NCBI GenBank assembly: GCA_002238445.1
Contig: MPML01000043.1
Span: forward strand, 1-41,353
DNA: 41,353 nt
Direction: 5' to 3'
DNA from: Caldilineaceae bacterium bin5
GTDB taxonomy: Bacteria > Chloroflexota > Anaerolineae > Caldilineales > Caldilineaceae
The position numbers were made by a program, and so were the translations under genes. Shown here in pieces: positions 34,663-41,353 of this stretch (within the stretch, counting starts at the first letter, position 1; every line of letters starts with the position of its first letter). Under the pieces are notes generated by a model that did not search any database, was not told where the DNA came from, and worked only from the letters and a program-made list of their open reading frames with translations.

Positions 34663-35592
34663 ATGCCCAAGACACCTTGCAAAGGCGTCAAAAAAGATGG
34701 AACCCCTTGCCGGGGAAATGGCCTGCCCGACTTCGACGGCTACTGCATCGCCCACGCCCCCGCCGACAAAACACGCGCATGGCGCACGCGCGGCGGCAAG
34801 AACTCCTCCACCGCCGCCAGGGCCGACAAACGCATACCCGAACGACTGCGGGGGGCCATCGAAGCGCTCGAACAAGGCCTCCTCGATGTGCGCGCGGGAG
34901 ATCTCGACCCCGCCGCCTACTCCGCAATGTGCCGCGGCGTCAAAGCGATGACCGATCTCTACCGGCTCGCCGATGAAGAAATGGAACTGATCCGCAACGA
35001 GGAAACCGAAGCCACCGCCATCGAAGTCGTCGGCGACCACGGCGACCCCGCCATCCTCAACGCCGCCGCCCAAATCGCCGCCCAGCAAAACCAGTACAGG
35101 ATCGAATCGCTCATCGATCAGGGCCTGGCTACGCTCGAACAATCGCAGGATAACGACCAACCCGCCCAACCGGTCCTCACGGACAAAGGCAGACGGCGCT
35201 TCGGCTACCAGCGCCTGACCAACTACACACAAGAGGACCTCGACAACCTGAAATACCTGTTAATGGAGAGGGGTATAAGTGGGCGTCAAATTCCCGACCT
35301 GCGAGACGCTCTGGCCAAAATGCGCGCCGCCATGGAAGAAGCCTTGGCCGACCTCGCCCGCAACCCCGCACCGCCCCTCGATTCCCTGACCGGCCAGCCT
35401 CTCAGCCGGCTGCCGGCCGGCGTCAAAACCGGCCCGCTGCCACCCGCCAACCCCGACAGCGCCGAACAAGCCGCAAAAATCCTCGAGGATCAACTCCAGC
35501 AGACGAAAATGCTTACCCGTGAATTCAAGGAGCTTTATGAAGACGAACTGGTTGACGATACATTGGACCGGCTAACCGCAAACTCGCGCTGA
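34663..35592 (+). CDS. Protein of unknown function with N-terminal Cys/His cluster
   Basis: 309 residues from the ATG at 34663; a TTG ten codons earlier is possible but has no better ribosome binding site. The N-terminus TPCKGVKKDGTPCRGNG, then YCIAHAP, has the C-x7-C-x(n)-C-x3-H spacing of a small zinc-binding motif seen in many phage-associated and Chloroflexota proteins. A helical, charged middle follows (ERLRGAIEALEQGLLDVRAG, EEMELIRNEETEATAIEVVG), then Gln-rich helices and a C-terminal helix (QQTKMLTREFKELYEDELVD). It resembles small DNA-binding or phage packaging-type proteins in style, but no homology is certain. It is divergent from the cas operon. Confidence 0.6.
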   Translation: MPKTPCKGVKKDGTPCRGNGLPDFDGYCIAHAPADKTRAWRTRGGKNSSTAARADKRIPERLRGAIEALEQGLLDVRAGDLDPAAYSAMCRGVKAMTDLYRLADEEMELIRNEETEATAIEVVGDHGDPAILNAAAQIAAQQNQYRIESLIDQGLATLEQSQDNDQPAQPVLTDKGRRRFGYQRLTNYTQEDLDNLKYLLMERGISGRQIPDLRDALAKMRAAMEEALADLARNPAPPLDSLTGQPLSRLPAGVKTGPLPPANPDSAEQAAKILEDQLQQTKMLTREFKELYEDELVDDTLDRLTANSR

Positions 35593-35744
35593 TTTGACCG
35601 CATCACCCCTCTTCTCCCCATCGCGGGACGAGCTAGATTTCAAATAAATATTATATCATAATATCAACATCTTACACTTACGTAGCGCCCATGTTTCTGC
35701 CGCCATCCTTTTGGAAAATTTTTCCTGCTAAACGCCCGTGAACG

Positions 35745-35785
35745 CTCGTAAACGCTCGTCCAACTCTCGTACGAGCGTTTACGAG
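35745..35785. repeat. 15-bp perfect inverted repeat built from CTCGT/ACGAG units
   Basis: CTCGTAAACGCTCGT at 35745-35759 is the exact reverse complement of ACGAGCGTTTACGAG at 35771-35785, with an 11-base spacer that itself contains CTCTCGT and joins into the palindrome CTCGTACGAG. A further ACTCGTA follows at 35789-35795. Seven CTCGT/ACGAG pentamers fall within about 50 bases. No gene starts within 600 bases on either side. Confidence 0.75.
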
Positions 35786-36325
35786 TTAACTCGTACCTCA
35801 ACCCCCCCCTTCTGATCCCCTCTACCCCCAATGCCGGCAGTTCCCGGCCCTTCCCGCATCTGACCGGCGCCGGCTCCATCCCACTGAACGCACGGCCCTT
35901 GCCCCACACAAAAATCTCAGTCCGAACAACTGTCCGCGCCCTCCTGCCTCGGCGCCGCCTGCTGGCGAACGTCAGCCACATCACCGAGCCCGACACCTCC
36001 CTACCCCCTGCCGCCATAACCCAGCCCCACGCGCTCTACACCGTCTCCGGCCCGGGCCTTCGACACTGTCGCCGCACTCCCTAAAGGGACACAGCCACAC
36101 ATCTAGGGTACTGTTCCGAACGAGAGCCGGTTCCTGGTCCGGTTGCACGGGCACAGCTCGCTGGTCTGGATCGCCCGCAATCTGCTGAAGACCACCGGCG
36201 GCTCTCTCGCAGGGATCCCCAGGCCGAACCGAAGGGTAGCTAGCTGGCAGCTGTCGCCGCCGCCAGCCTTTCATGCTGACCGACCATCATCGACCGCTTC
36301 CCAAACAGAGCATGTGTAGCAAATC

Positions 36326-36360
36326 AAAGGTCCCGCTGTTATCAGCGGGACCTTTCTGTA
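36326..36360 (+). terminator. Rho-independent terminator-like hairpin
   Basis: A 13-base-pair stem (AAAGGTCCCGCTG / CAGCGGGACCTTT) with a TTAT loop is followed by CTGTAT. The arms end in AAA and TTT, so it could act in both directions; it lies about 105 bases beyond the stop of the Uma2 gene on the minus strand. Confidence 0.6.
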
Positions 36361-36464
36361 TCAGGTCATTTTCATCGAATCGGGCCAAAACGTCGTGAGA
36401 CTGCCCGAATCAGGTAGGGGGCCCCTTGTGGACGCCCTTCATGTGCTACTCATCTTCTTTCGCT

Positions 36465-37007
36465 TCAGAAAACCTCTTCCAGGACGATACTGAAACCCCG
36501 CAGCGTGGGTGAACGCAAACTCTGTTCTGCTCCGTAGATACCCCCCACCTCAAATCGGCCCCTCACTCGCCGCAGAAGCAAGATCGTACTGGCGTCAGGG
36601 TCCACGATCCAGTACTCTCGCACGCCGTACCGGGCGTAGAGGTCGAGCTTTATCGTTCCGTCACGTTCGGCTGTGACCGGGGAAAGGATTTCAACTGCAA
36701 GGTCCGGTGCGCCCTGGACATTATCCGCCGTGAGGATGCTCGCACGTGCACTGGAAACGAACAACAGGTCCGGCCGCACCACGTCGGTTTCCGAAAGTAC
36801 GACATCGAAGGGCGAACAGTAGATTCTCCCCAGGTTGCGCCCGTATATGAAGGCACCCAACCGCAGGAAAAGACGCCCCAGGATGTACTGGTGTATCTCT
36901 CTAGGCGATGGAGACGTAACCAGCTTGCCGTCGAGAAGCTCGTACCGTTCGTCGTCCGCCGTCTTCAGGTAGTCGGCGTATGTGAGTTTGGTCTGTAAGT
37001 CTAGCAT
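36465..37007 (-). CDS. Uma2-family (DUF820) putative endonuclease
   Basis: 180 residues from the ATG at 37007 (MLDLQTKLTYADYLKTADDE), the usual Uma2 length; a longer frame upstream has poor composition. Family marks are YELLDGKLV, SPSPREIHQYILGRLFLRLG, PDLLFVSS, PDLAVEILSPVT and the core VREYWIVDPDASTILLLRR, which give the PD-(D/E)xK-like fold: Asp in RPDLLFV, Glu in VEILSP, Lys in the following KLDLYARYGV segment. Uma2 proteins are very common, in many copies, in Cyanobacteria and Chloroflexota and have no established function. It is downstream of two Phd-type antitoxins but separated by 187 bases. Confidence 0.88.
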   Translation of the reverse strand: MLDLQTKLTYADYLKTADDERYELLDGKLVTSPSPREIHQYILGRLFLRLGAFIYGRNLGRIYCSPFDVVLSETDVVRPDLLFVSSARASILTADNVQGAPDLAVEILSPVTAERDGTIKLDLYARYGVREYWIVDPDASTILLLRRVRGRFEVGGIYGAEQSLRSPTLRGFSIVLEEVF

Positions 37008-37194
37008 CGTGGTCCCGCCTGCAAAACAGGGAGCGAGTGCACAGAGCACCTGATCTGTGCCAAACGTAGCAAGAATGAAGGATATGGGGGGAATGGGGCA
37101 GACTTGGCCCACGCAGGCTGCGCACCACAAGTCTGCGGCTCCAGCCTGAGTTCGCCCTGATCCTGCCTGGCCGGACCTTGCCTGTCGAAGAGGA

Positions 37195-37476
37195 TCAAAG
37201 TAGCCCCTCGTCGGCATCGTCCGCAGCACCGAACCAGTCCGCCGGCATCGGCTCCAGCATGTCGCCCAGGATTCGGATATTGTCTCGATTGCGGCCGAAT
37301 GCCATTCTCATCTTCTTCCGGTACGGCAACAGCCGCGAAACCGGACGACCGTACTTGGTGATGACAATCTCTTCACCGCTTTCAGCCACCTCATCCATTA
37401 GCTCGAGAAACCTGGCCCTGAACTCGGATGCCGTGATCGTGCGAGGGCCTGTCGCAGCACTGCTGTCTGTTGGCAC
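37195..37476 (-). CDS. Phd/YefM-type antitoxin, tandem copy 1
   Basis: 93 residues from a GTG at 37476 with AAGGAGCG upstream. The Phd pattern is clear: TITASEFRARFLELMDEVAE followed by SGEEIVITKYGRPVSRLLPY, i.e. a DNA-binding N-terminal fold with the ITKxGxPVxRL loop. The C-terminal tail RDNIRILGDMLEPMPADWFG should bind a toxin. It starts 19 bases after the stop of a closely similar gene (37496-37771). No toxin gene follows in the 187 bases before Uma2, so this looks like an orphan. Confidence 0.88.
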   Translation of the reverse strand: MPTDSSAATGPRTITASEFRARFLELMDEVAESGEEIVITKYGRPVSRLLPYRKKMRMAFGRNRDNIRILGDMLEPMPADWFGAADDADEGLL

Positions 37477-37495
37477 TGTACGCTCCTTCCGTTGC

Positions 37496-37771
37496 CTATT
37501 GGCCGAAGCCCCGGCCTGTCACGGCGTCCCACTCCACATCGATCGGTTCGTCAAGGTCCCCATGAATCTGCACAATGTCGCGGTCGCGACCAAATGGATT
37601 CCGCGGCGCCTCCCGGTACGGCAACAGCCGCCATAGCGGTTGGCCGTTCTTCGTGATTACGATCTCCTCACCACGCTCAGCCACTTCATCCATCAACTTG
37701 AGACACTTAACCTCAAACTCGGACGCTTCGACAGTGCGAGGCCCTTTCTCTTCATTGCCATTGGTCGGCAT
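37496..37771 (-). CDS. Phd/YefM-type antitoxin, tandem copy 2
   Basis: 91 residues from the ATG at 37771, selected because GGAGG lies seven bases upstream; the frame is open for 30 more codons without a good ribosome binding site. It shares GPRTVEASEF, LMDEVAERGEEIVITKNGQP and RLLPYR with the next gene, and both end in FGRxRD...I.GD..EP, so the two arose by tandem duplication. Neither has a toxin gene next to it. Each could repress a shared promoter, or guard against a toxin elsewhere. Confidence 0.88.
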   Translation of the reverse strand: MPTNGNEEKGPRTVEASEFEVKCLKLMDEVAERGEEIVITKNGQPLWRLLPYREAPRNPFGRDRDIVQIHGDLDEPIDVEWDAVTGRGFGQ

Positions 37772-38372
37772 GATTCGCGCCTCCAGTCGTCTGGTGGCAA
37801 CAAGTATAACATATTTATGATGACAGTTGCGACTAGGGTTAGTTGACGTTTGTCTGAACAACGACTTCCGGGTGCAAATTGCAGCTGATCATCGAAGGGC
37901 GGCGCAGCTGCGCAAAGAAAATCCGATACGCCTTTGGTGTTCTCCGCGTCCCTCCGCGTCCTCCGCGGACAAAAAGGTGTTCTTCGCGACCCTTCGCGTG
38001 ACTTCGCGGATCAATTGGTTTTGATTATCACAACATTCAAGCGAGAAGAATCCCTATCAGGCCTGCCGGCTTTCCGTTCTTTCTGAATTTTGAGCGGCCC
38101 TCGCCAATTGTCTACGAGACCTAGCAAGCAATCAGACCGACGCGGCCTCGCCAACGAATACGGGACCATGAATTCCGGGCCAAGACGAATGTCGTCAGCG
38201 CACAGGAACTGCAACCCTCCTATGGGTCACAGATCGTTTTCCACCGCCGGCTTTACCCTATCCTAAGGAACTCTCTTGGCGTCAGACATCTGCCGCTGTT
38301 GAAGAAGACGGAAACGATCGCGTGGAGTGACGTGCGGGGCAGACGCAAATCGAATAGAGGGCATATACCGGG
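37772..38372. other. Intergenic stretch of about 600 bases
   Basis: Contains the minisatellite-like segment at 37936-38021 and otherwise no recognised gene. Short frames on both strands have no motif or ribosome binding site. Confidence 0.5.
37936..38021. repeat. Degenerate 'ccgcgtcctccgcgg' repeat segment
   Basis: Two units related to 7753-8211: GGTGTTCTCCGCGTCCCTCC followed by GCGTCCTCCGCGGACAAAAA, then GGTGTTCTTCGCGACCCTTC followed by GCGTGACTTCGCGGATCAAT. It has the same start, inner decamers and GGATCAA end as the large array. Confidence 0.65.
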
Positions 38373-38759
38373 TTACCGGAAACGGCGAACGCCGTACTGA
38401 TCGAAGATCGCTTCTCTTTACACAAGAACCAGGCTGCCAGACAGCGCCTGCGCAATCAGCATTCTGTCAAAGGGATCGCGATGAGGACCTGACAACGACC
38501 CCGCAAGTGATGCATGATCTACCGATATCGCCTATTCCTCAAAGCCCTGGTCTGCGATTGCGCCGCCAAAGTCAAGTGCGACAGCCGCTGCCTCCGGGAG
38601 CTTGCCAAGCCGATACTTGGTCGTGGTCTCCCAAGCTGACGCCGCGCTTATGAGCACGCTGTTTGCTTCATCTCCAATAGCACGACGCGCAGGCAGTGAC
38701 AAACTTGTGCTTCCGGCAAGCCACCACAGAAACGCGTGCGTGTCGAGCAAGAGCCTCAC
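38373..38759 (-). pseudogene. VapC PIN-domain toxin broken by two stop codons
   Basis: The frame from the ATG at 38759 encodes a complete 128-codon VapC of the common Chloroflexota/Cyanobacteria type, but codon 76 is TAG (38532-38534) and codon 114 is TAA (38418-38420). Reading through gives MRLLLDTHAFLWWLAG, ISAASAWETTTKYRLGKLPE, QGFEE*AISVDHASL, GPHRDPFDRMLIAQAL, LVLV*REAIFDQYGVRR and a natural stop at 38373. The first PIN Asp and the DPFDRMLIAQA block are still intact, so the damage is recent. The antitoxin gene upstream is unbroken. Confidence 0.88.
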
Positions 38760-38762
38760 CGC

Positions 38763-38993
38763 TCACGACTCCCACGCTGACAACTCATCCTCAGGCAGAG
38801 GGTCAAAGAAGCTGTCACTGACGGCAATACGGTCCTTCCATGCGCCGAATTGACGTTTCCCGCGCGGCTGAAAGTCTACGAGACGCGCCACCGGTTTGCC
38901 ATTACGGGTTATGACAACTTCTTCACCGGCCTCTACTTGCGTCAGCAGAAGCGGCAGTTGGGTTTGTGCTTCTTGCACATTCACTTCTTGCAT
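38763..38993 (-). CDS. Phd/YefM-type antitoxin of the broken VapC
   Basis: 76 residues from the ATG at 38993 (MQEVNVQEAQTQLPLLLTQV); the longer frame upstream is not protein-like. EAGEEVVITRNGKPVARLVD is the Phd core, and the C-terminal tail (GKRQFGAWKDRIAVSDSFFD, then PLPEDELSAWE) is the typical toxin-binding end of antitoxins paired with this VapC group. The stop lies three bases before the VapC start. The sequence is intact, so it remains as an antitoxin whose partner has been lost. Confidence 0.9.
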   Translation of the reverse strand: MQEVNVQEAQTQLPLLLTQVEAGEEVVITRNGKPVARLVDFQPRGKRQFGAWKDRIAVSDSFFDPLPEDELSAWES

Positions 38994-39165
38994 AGTCGGC
39001 CCACCAGAATATGTGTCCAGATAGAGACTCTGTAATGCAGTGCTTGATGAGTATATGGAATACAAACTCCCGTGTCAATACCTGGACCCCGACCTAGGGC
39101 GACCGCACCGAGACGCTTCGAATACAGGGCTTCAGCGTCACCTGTGCCAGCGCCAATACCACCCC

Positions 39166-40392
39166 CTACCCCCGCAACGCCTTCACCACGCCATACGCCC
39201 CGCGCGAAAACGCCGCCAACGCGCCCCCGCGGCTGAAAAAAGGCGCCGGCGCCGGCATGCATGCGCCCGCGTCCAGGTCTTCAATGGCGGCCAGGCTTCG
39301 TTGCAAACCGACTTCGATCATCTGTCGGCCGCCCTCGTCGCTCAGGTCCAACCCGCCGCAGGCAAAGACCACGACCAGGAGGCCCGCCAGCGCGCTCTCG
39401 CGGTAGAGGCGCCAGCACTCTTCGAACGTGAACCCCTCCACCCCCATTTCACCGATGATTCCGGTATACTCTTCCAGCACTTCCCGCTCGATCTGGCGGC
39501 GCACCTCGGTCGTCACACTGCTCCCCAGGAAAATGGCTACATCGTACAGGGGACTGTTGATTCCACTTATCTGCCAGTCGATCATTGCCACATCGTCCGC
39601 AGCGTCGGCCGCGAAGAACATATTGTCCAGCCGGAAGTCGCCGTGGCTGAAGGTCTTGGGTCCGGCTGCGGCACGCTCGATATGGTCCGCGATGCGCGAA
39701 CAGTAGGTCTCGGCCACGCGGCGCACATCGTCTGAGAAAAAACTGCCGAATTTTTCGAGCGCCGGCGCAAGGTTCGCCAGATAGACGAGTTGCACCAACA
39801 CTCCGCGCTTCGGTGCCAGGAAGTCGTGGTAGCCGTTCAAGGGCGGCTGATCGGTCTTGTTCCAAAAGGCCCCGTGCAGCTTGGCGATCGTACGGATGGC
39901 GCGTCTGGTCTGTTCCGCGCTGGCTCCGTCGAAATGACTCACCGTATGCATGCCCCCCAAATCCTCCAGCAGGAGCACAAAGCGATCGCTCCTGTCTTCA
40001 AAATCACCGTAGAGCAGAGCCGGCGACCGCACCCGAGCCACGGGCGCGACCAGCCGGTAGAAGTCGTATTCCCTTTTGTGTAACCCCAGGCGTTTGCTCA
40101 GGCGCCGGTTCTTTGCGTGCGGACTGGGTAGCTTGACGATAACCGTTTCCGGCGCGGCGGAATTCCACTCGGCCGCCGGACCTCCCGGATCGGCGACATC
40201 CGGCGCCTTCGGCTCGTCATAACTGAGATGGCAGCGGATCAACGCGCCCAGGAAGCCGACGCCGACGCCGATATCTTCAAGAACGATCTCTTTGACAGGA
40301 GGAAGATCAGACGCGCCGCCCGCGGTCAATGCCTGTTGCATCCACTGGGCGGTAACTTCCTCCGCATCCCTGGGAATTGGCGGTCTGGTCAT
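39166..40392 (-). CDS. APH/ecdysteroid-kinase-like phosphotransferase
   Basis: 408 residues. The kinase-type catalytic loop HGDFRLDNMFF starts at His250 (Asp252, Asn257), and the metal-binding Asp is in IDWQISG at 272, the pattern of aminoglycoside phosphotransferase-like and ecdysteroid 22-kinase-like enzymes. A nucleotide-binding lysine lies in ETVIVKLPS (about 87) and the hinge in FVLLLEDLGG. The N-terminus (GVGVGFLGALIRCHLSY) forms the glycine-rich lobe. It probably phosphorylates a small hydroxylated molecule; relatives in bacteria are often annotated as phosphotransferases of unknown substrate. No linked pathway genes are visible. Confidence 0.88.
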   Translation of the reverse strand: MTRPPIPRDAEEVTAQWMQQALTAGGASDLPPVKEIVLEDIGVGVGFLGALIRCHLSYDEPKAPDVADPGGPAAEWNSAAPETVIVKLPSPHAKNRRLSKRLGLHKREYDFYRLVAPVARVRSPALLYGDFEDRSDRFVLLLEDLGGMHTVSHFDGASAEQTRRAIRTIAKLHGAFWNKTDQPPLNGYHDFLAPKRGVLVQLVYLANLAPALEKFGSFFSDDVRRVAETYCSRIADHIERAAAGPKTFSHGDFRLDNMFFAADAADDVAMIDWQISGINSPLYDVAIFLGSSVTTEVRRQIEREVLEEYTGIIGEMGVEGFTFEECWRLYRESALAGLLVVVFACGGLDLSDEGGRQMIEVGLQRSLAAIEDLDAGACMPAPAPFFSRGGALAAFSRGAYGVVKALRG

Positions 40393-40588
40393 AGCACTGA
40401 TTCGCCTCTGACTTCAGCGCAGGCCGGCCATGCGCGGTCGTCAACGTGTCGCCCTATCTGCGAGATTGTTAGAAATTCTATACTATCTGCGCAGCGCAAT
40501 GGCTGCAGAGGGGAACCTTTTTCATCTGGCGCCACCCTCTCAGCATTACCCACCGCCTACAAACAGCCCAAATGGTCGAAATGGACAG

Positions 40589-41110
40589 CTATCGTTGGCC
40601 CTGGCGCGCCGCGCCAAAAAAAGACGGGGCCGTCCCCCGCTCAGTGCGTTCATACTCATCATCAATCGGCAGGTTCGGCCCCGCCAGCGCCGCCGTCGAA
40701 AGCGCATCGCAGCGTTCGTTTTCCACGTCGCCCGCATGACCCTTCACCCACTGGTAACGCATCTCGTGCCTGTCACACAGCTCCAGCAGCCGCGTCCACA
40801 TATCCGGATTGACCGCCGGCTCGCCCTTCCTGTTGCGCCGCCAGCCATTTTCTCGCCACCTGCGCGCCCAGCCCTTCGTCAGCGCGTCCAGCACATACTT
40901 CGAGTCGCTGTAGAGCGTGACTCTGCACCTTCCGTTCAAAGCCTCCAGCCCCTTGATCACAGCCAGCAGCTCCATCCGGTTGTTCGTCGTCCTCCGATAT
41001 CCGCCGCACAGCTCCTTGCGGTGTTCGCCGTAGAGCAGCACCACCCCAAAACCACCCGGCCCCGGATTCCCGCTGCACGCACCGTCCGTATACAGCATCA
41101 CCTCTTTCAT
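40589..41110 (-). CDS. rnhA: Ribonuclease HI
   Basis: 173 residues; the classical RNase HI domain takes about 1-145 and a short C-terminal extension follows. All catalytic residues are present and spaced as in the Escherichia coli enzyme: Asp9 ([14 protein letters not shown]), Glu47 (NRMEL), Asp69 (YSDSKYV), His125 (VKGHAG) and Asp135 (NERCDALS). It cuts the RNA strand of RNA-DNA hybrids, removing primers and R-loops. The extension ([20 protein letters not shown]) is unremarkable. A dispersed hairpin repeat lies upstream at the window edge. Confidence 0.96.
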   Translation of the reverse strand: MKEVMLYTDGACSGNPGPGGFGVVLLYGEHRKELCGGYRRTTNNRMELLAVIKGLEALNGRCRVTLYSDSKYVLDALTKGWARRWRENGWRRNRKGEPAVNPDMWTRLLELCDRHEMRYQWVKGHAGDVENERCDALSTAALAGPNLPIDDEYERTERGTAPSFFGAARQGQR

Positions 41111-41215
41111 CTACGACATCCACCCATCCATTCCACCTCTATCCGTTACCATGCATCCACAGTCAATTCCCGACCCGAAACGAGACCAGCGCCGCGTTCG
41201 AGCGCCGTTCACTAA

Positions 41216-41353
41216 GAACGAAACTACTCAGCCGCAACTGGTTCGCAAACCCGTACGAGGCGAGCGAAAGCGATTTTCACTAACCACTAACCACTGATCA
41301 CTGACCACTGCAGTTCTGGGCGGTCGGGCCTTCGGCCCTCCCTTGTGCAGGGG
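41216..41353. repeat. Dispersed hairpin repeat, copy D, cut by the window edge
   Basis: The module at 41216-41270 (ACTACTCAGCCGCAACTG, TTCGCAAAC, ACGAGGCGAGCGAAAG) matches 9462-9517 before copy C. It is followed by an ACCACTA-type heptamer tract (41275-41310) and then the core GGGCGGTCGGGCC-TTC-GGCCC from 41318, which runs off the window. Confidence 0.8.

Larger units (their letters stand above)
35593..36464. other. Gene-free stretch of about 870 bases
   Basis: Besides the inverted repeat at 35745-35785 and the hairpin at 36326-36360, nothing is supported. It begins AT-rich (35638-35680) and then turns C-rich; open frames on the minus strand are arginine-rich and lack ribosome binding sites. 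Confidence 0.5.

Noticed and set aside
35664..36017. 117-codon arginine-rich frame on the minus strand
   Set aside because: It runs across the palindrome cluster, has no ribosome binding site and no sensible composition.

Overview
The window is a high-GC chromosomal segment from a bacterium, most likely an uncultured Chloroflexota (Caldilineae/Anaerolineae-like). That placement is an inference. It rests on protein flavour (lipoprotein sugar-binding protein, MoxR/DUF58 pair, Uma2 and Phd proteins) and on intergenic DNA full of degenerate heptamer tracts, 'cccttcgtgg' minisatellites and hairpin repeats. No rRNA or tRNA gene was seen.

Layout. 1-154 is the edge of an IS3-family element. 0.3-10.5 kb is housekeeping-like: an ABC solute-binding lipoprotein behind a large beta-barrel/CnaB-type protein, a MoxR ATPase plus DUF58 pair, a LacI regulator and RNase PH, separated by repeat-rich spacers. 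10.7-20.5 kb is a decayed defence/accessory region: a PIN toxin with a probable antitoxin, a CxxC-headed orphan protein, long gene deserts, a Type II restriction endonuclease with its DNA methyltransferase, a tail fragment of a helicase-type restriction protein, a Doc toxin/antitoxin pair with a palindromic operator, and an hsdR remnant.

20.5-34.2 kb is a complete Type I-G (formerly I-U) CRISPR-Cas locus on the minus strand: csb1, csb2, cas3, csb3, a cas4-cas1 fusion, cas2, a leader of about 220 bp, then 61 repeats and 60 spacers. Genes overlap or lie close together, and a consensus-like promoter sits about 230 bp upstream of csb1. The repeats record two successive consensus changes moving from the old end towards the leader, one spacer-repeat unit is exactly duplicated, and the old end of the array abuts the hsdR remnant.

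34.6-41.3 kb holds a Zn-finger-like protein of unknown role, a Uma2 protein, two tandem Phd-type antitoxins without a toxin, a Phd antitoxin next to a VapC gene broken by two stop codons, a phosphotransferase of the APH/ecdysteroid-kinase type and RNase HI. The window ends inside another copy of the dispersed hairpin repeat.

No wholly new system could be established. The strongest points for follow-up are the stepwise drift of the CRISPR repeat with a conserved GNRA-type tetraloop, the structured dispersed repeat family, the ACGAG/CTCGT palindrome cluster near 35.76 kb, and several proteins without a recognised function.
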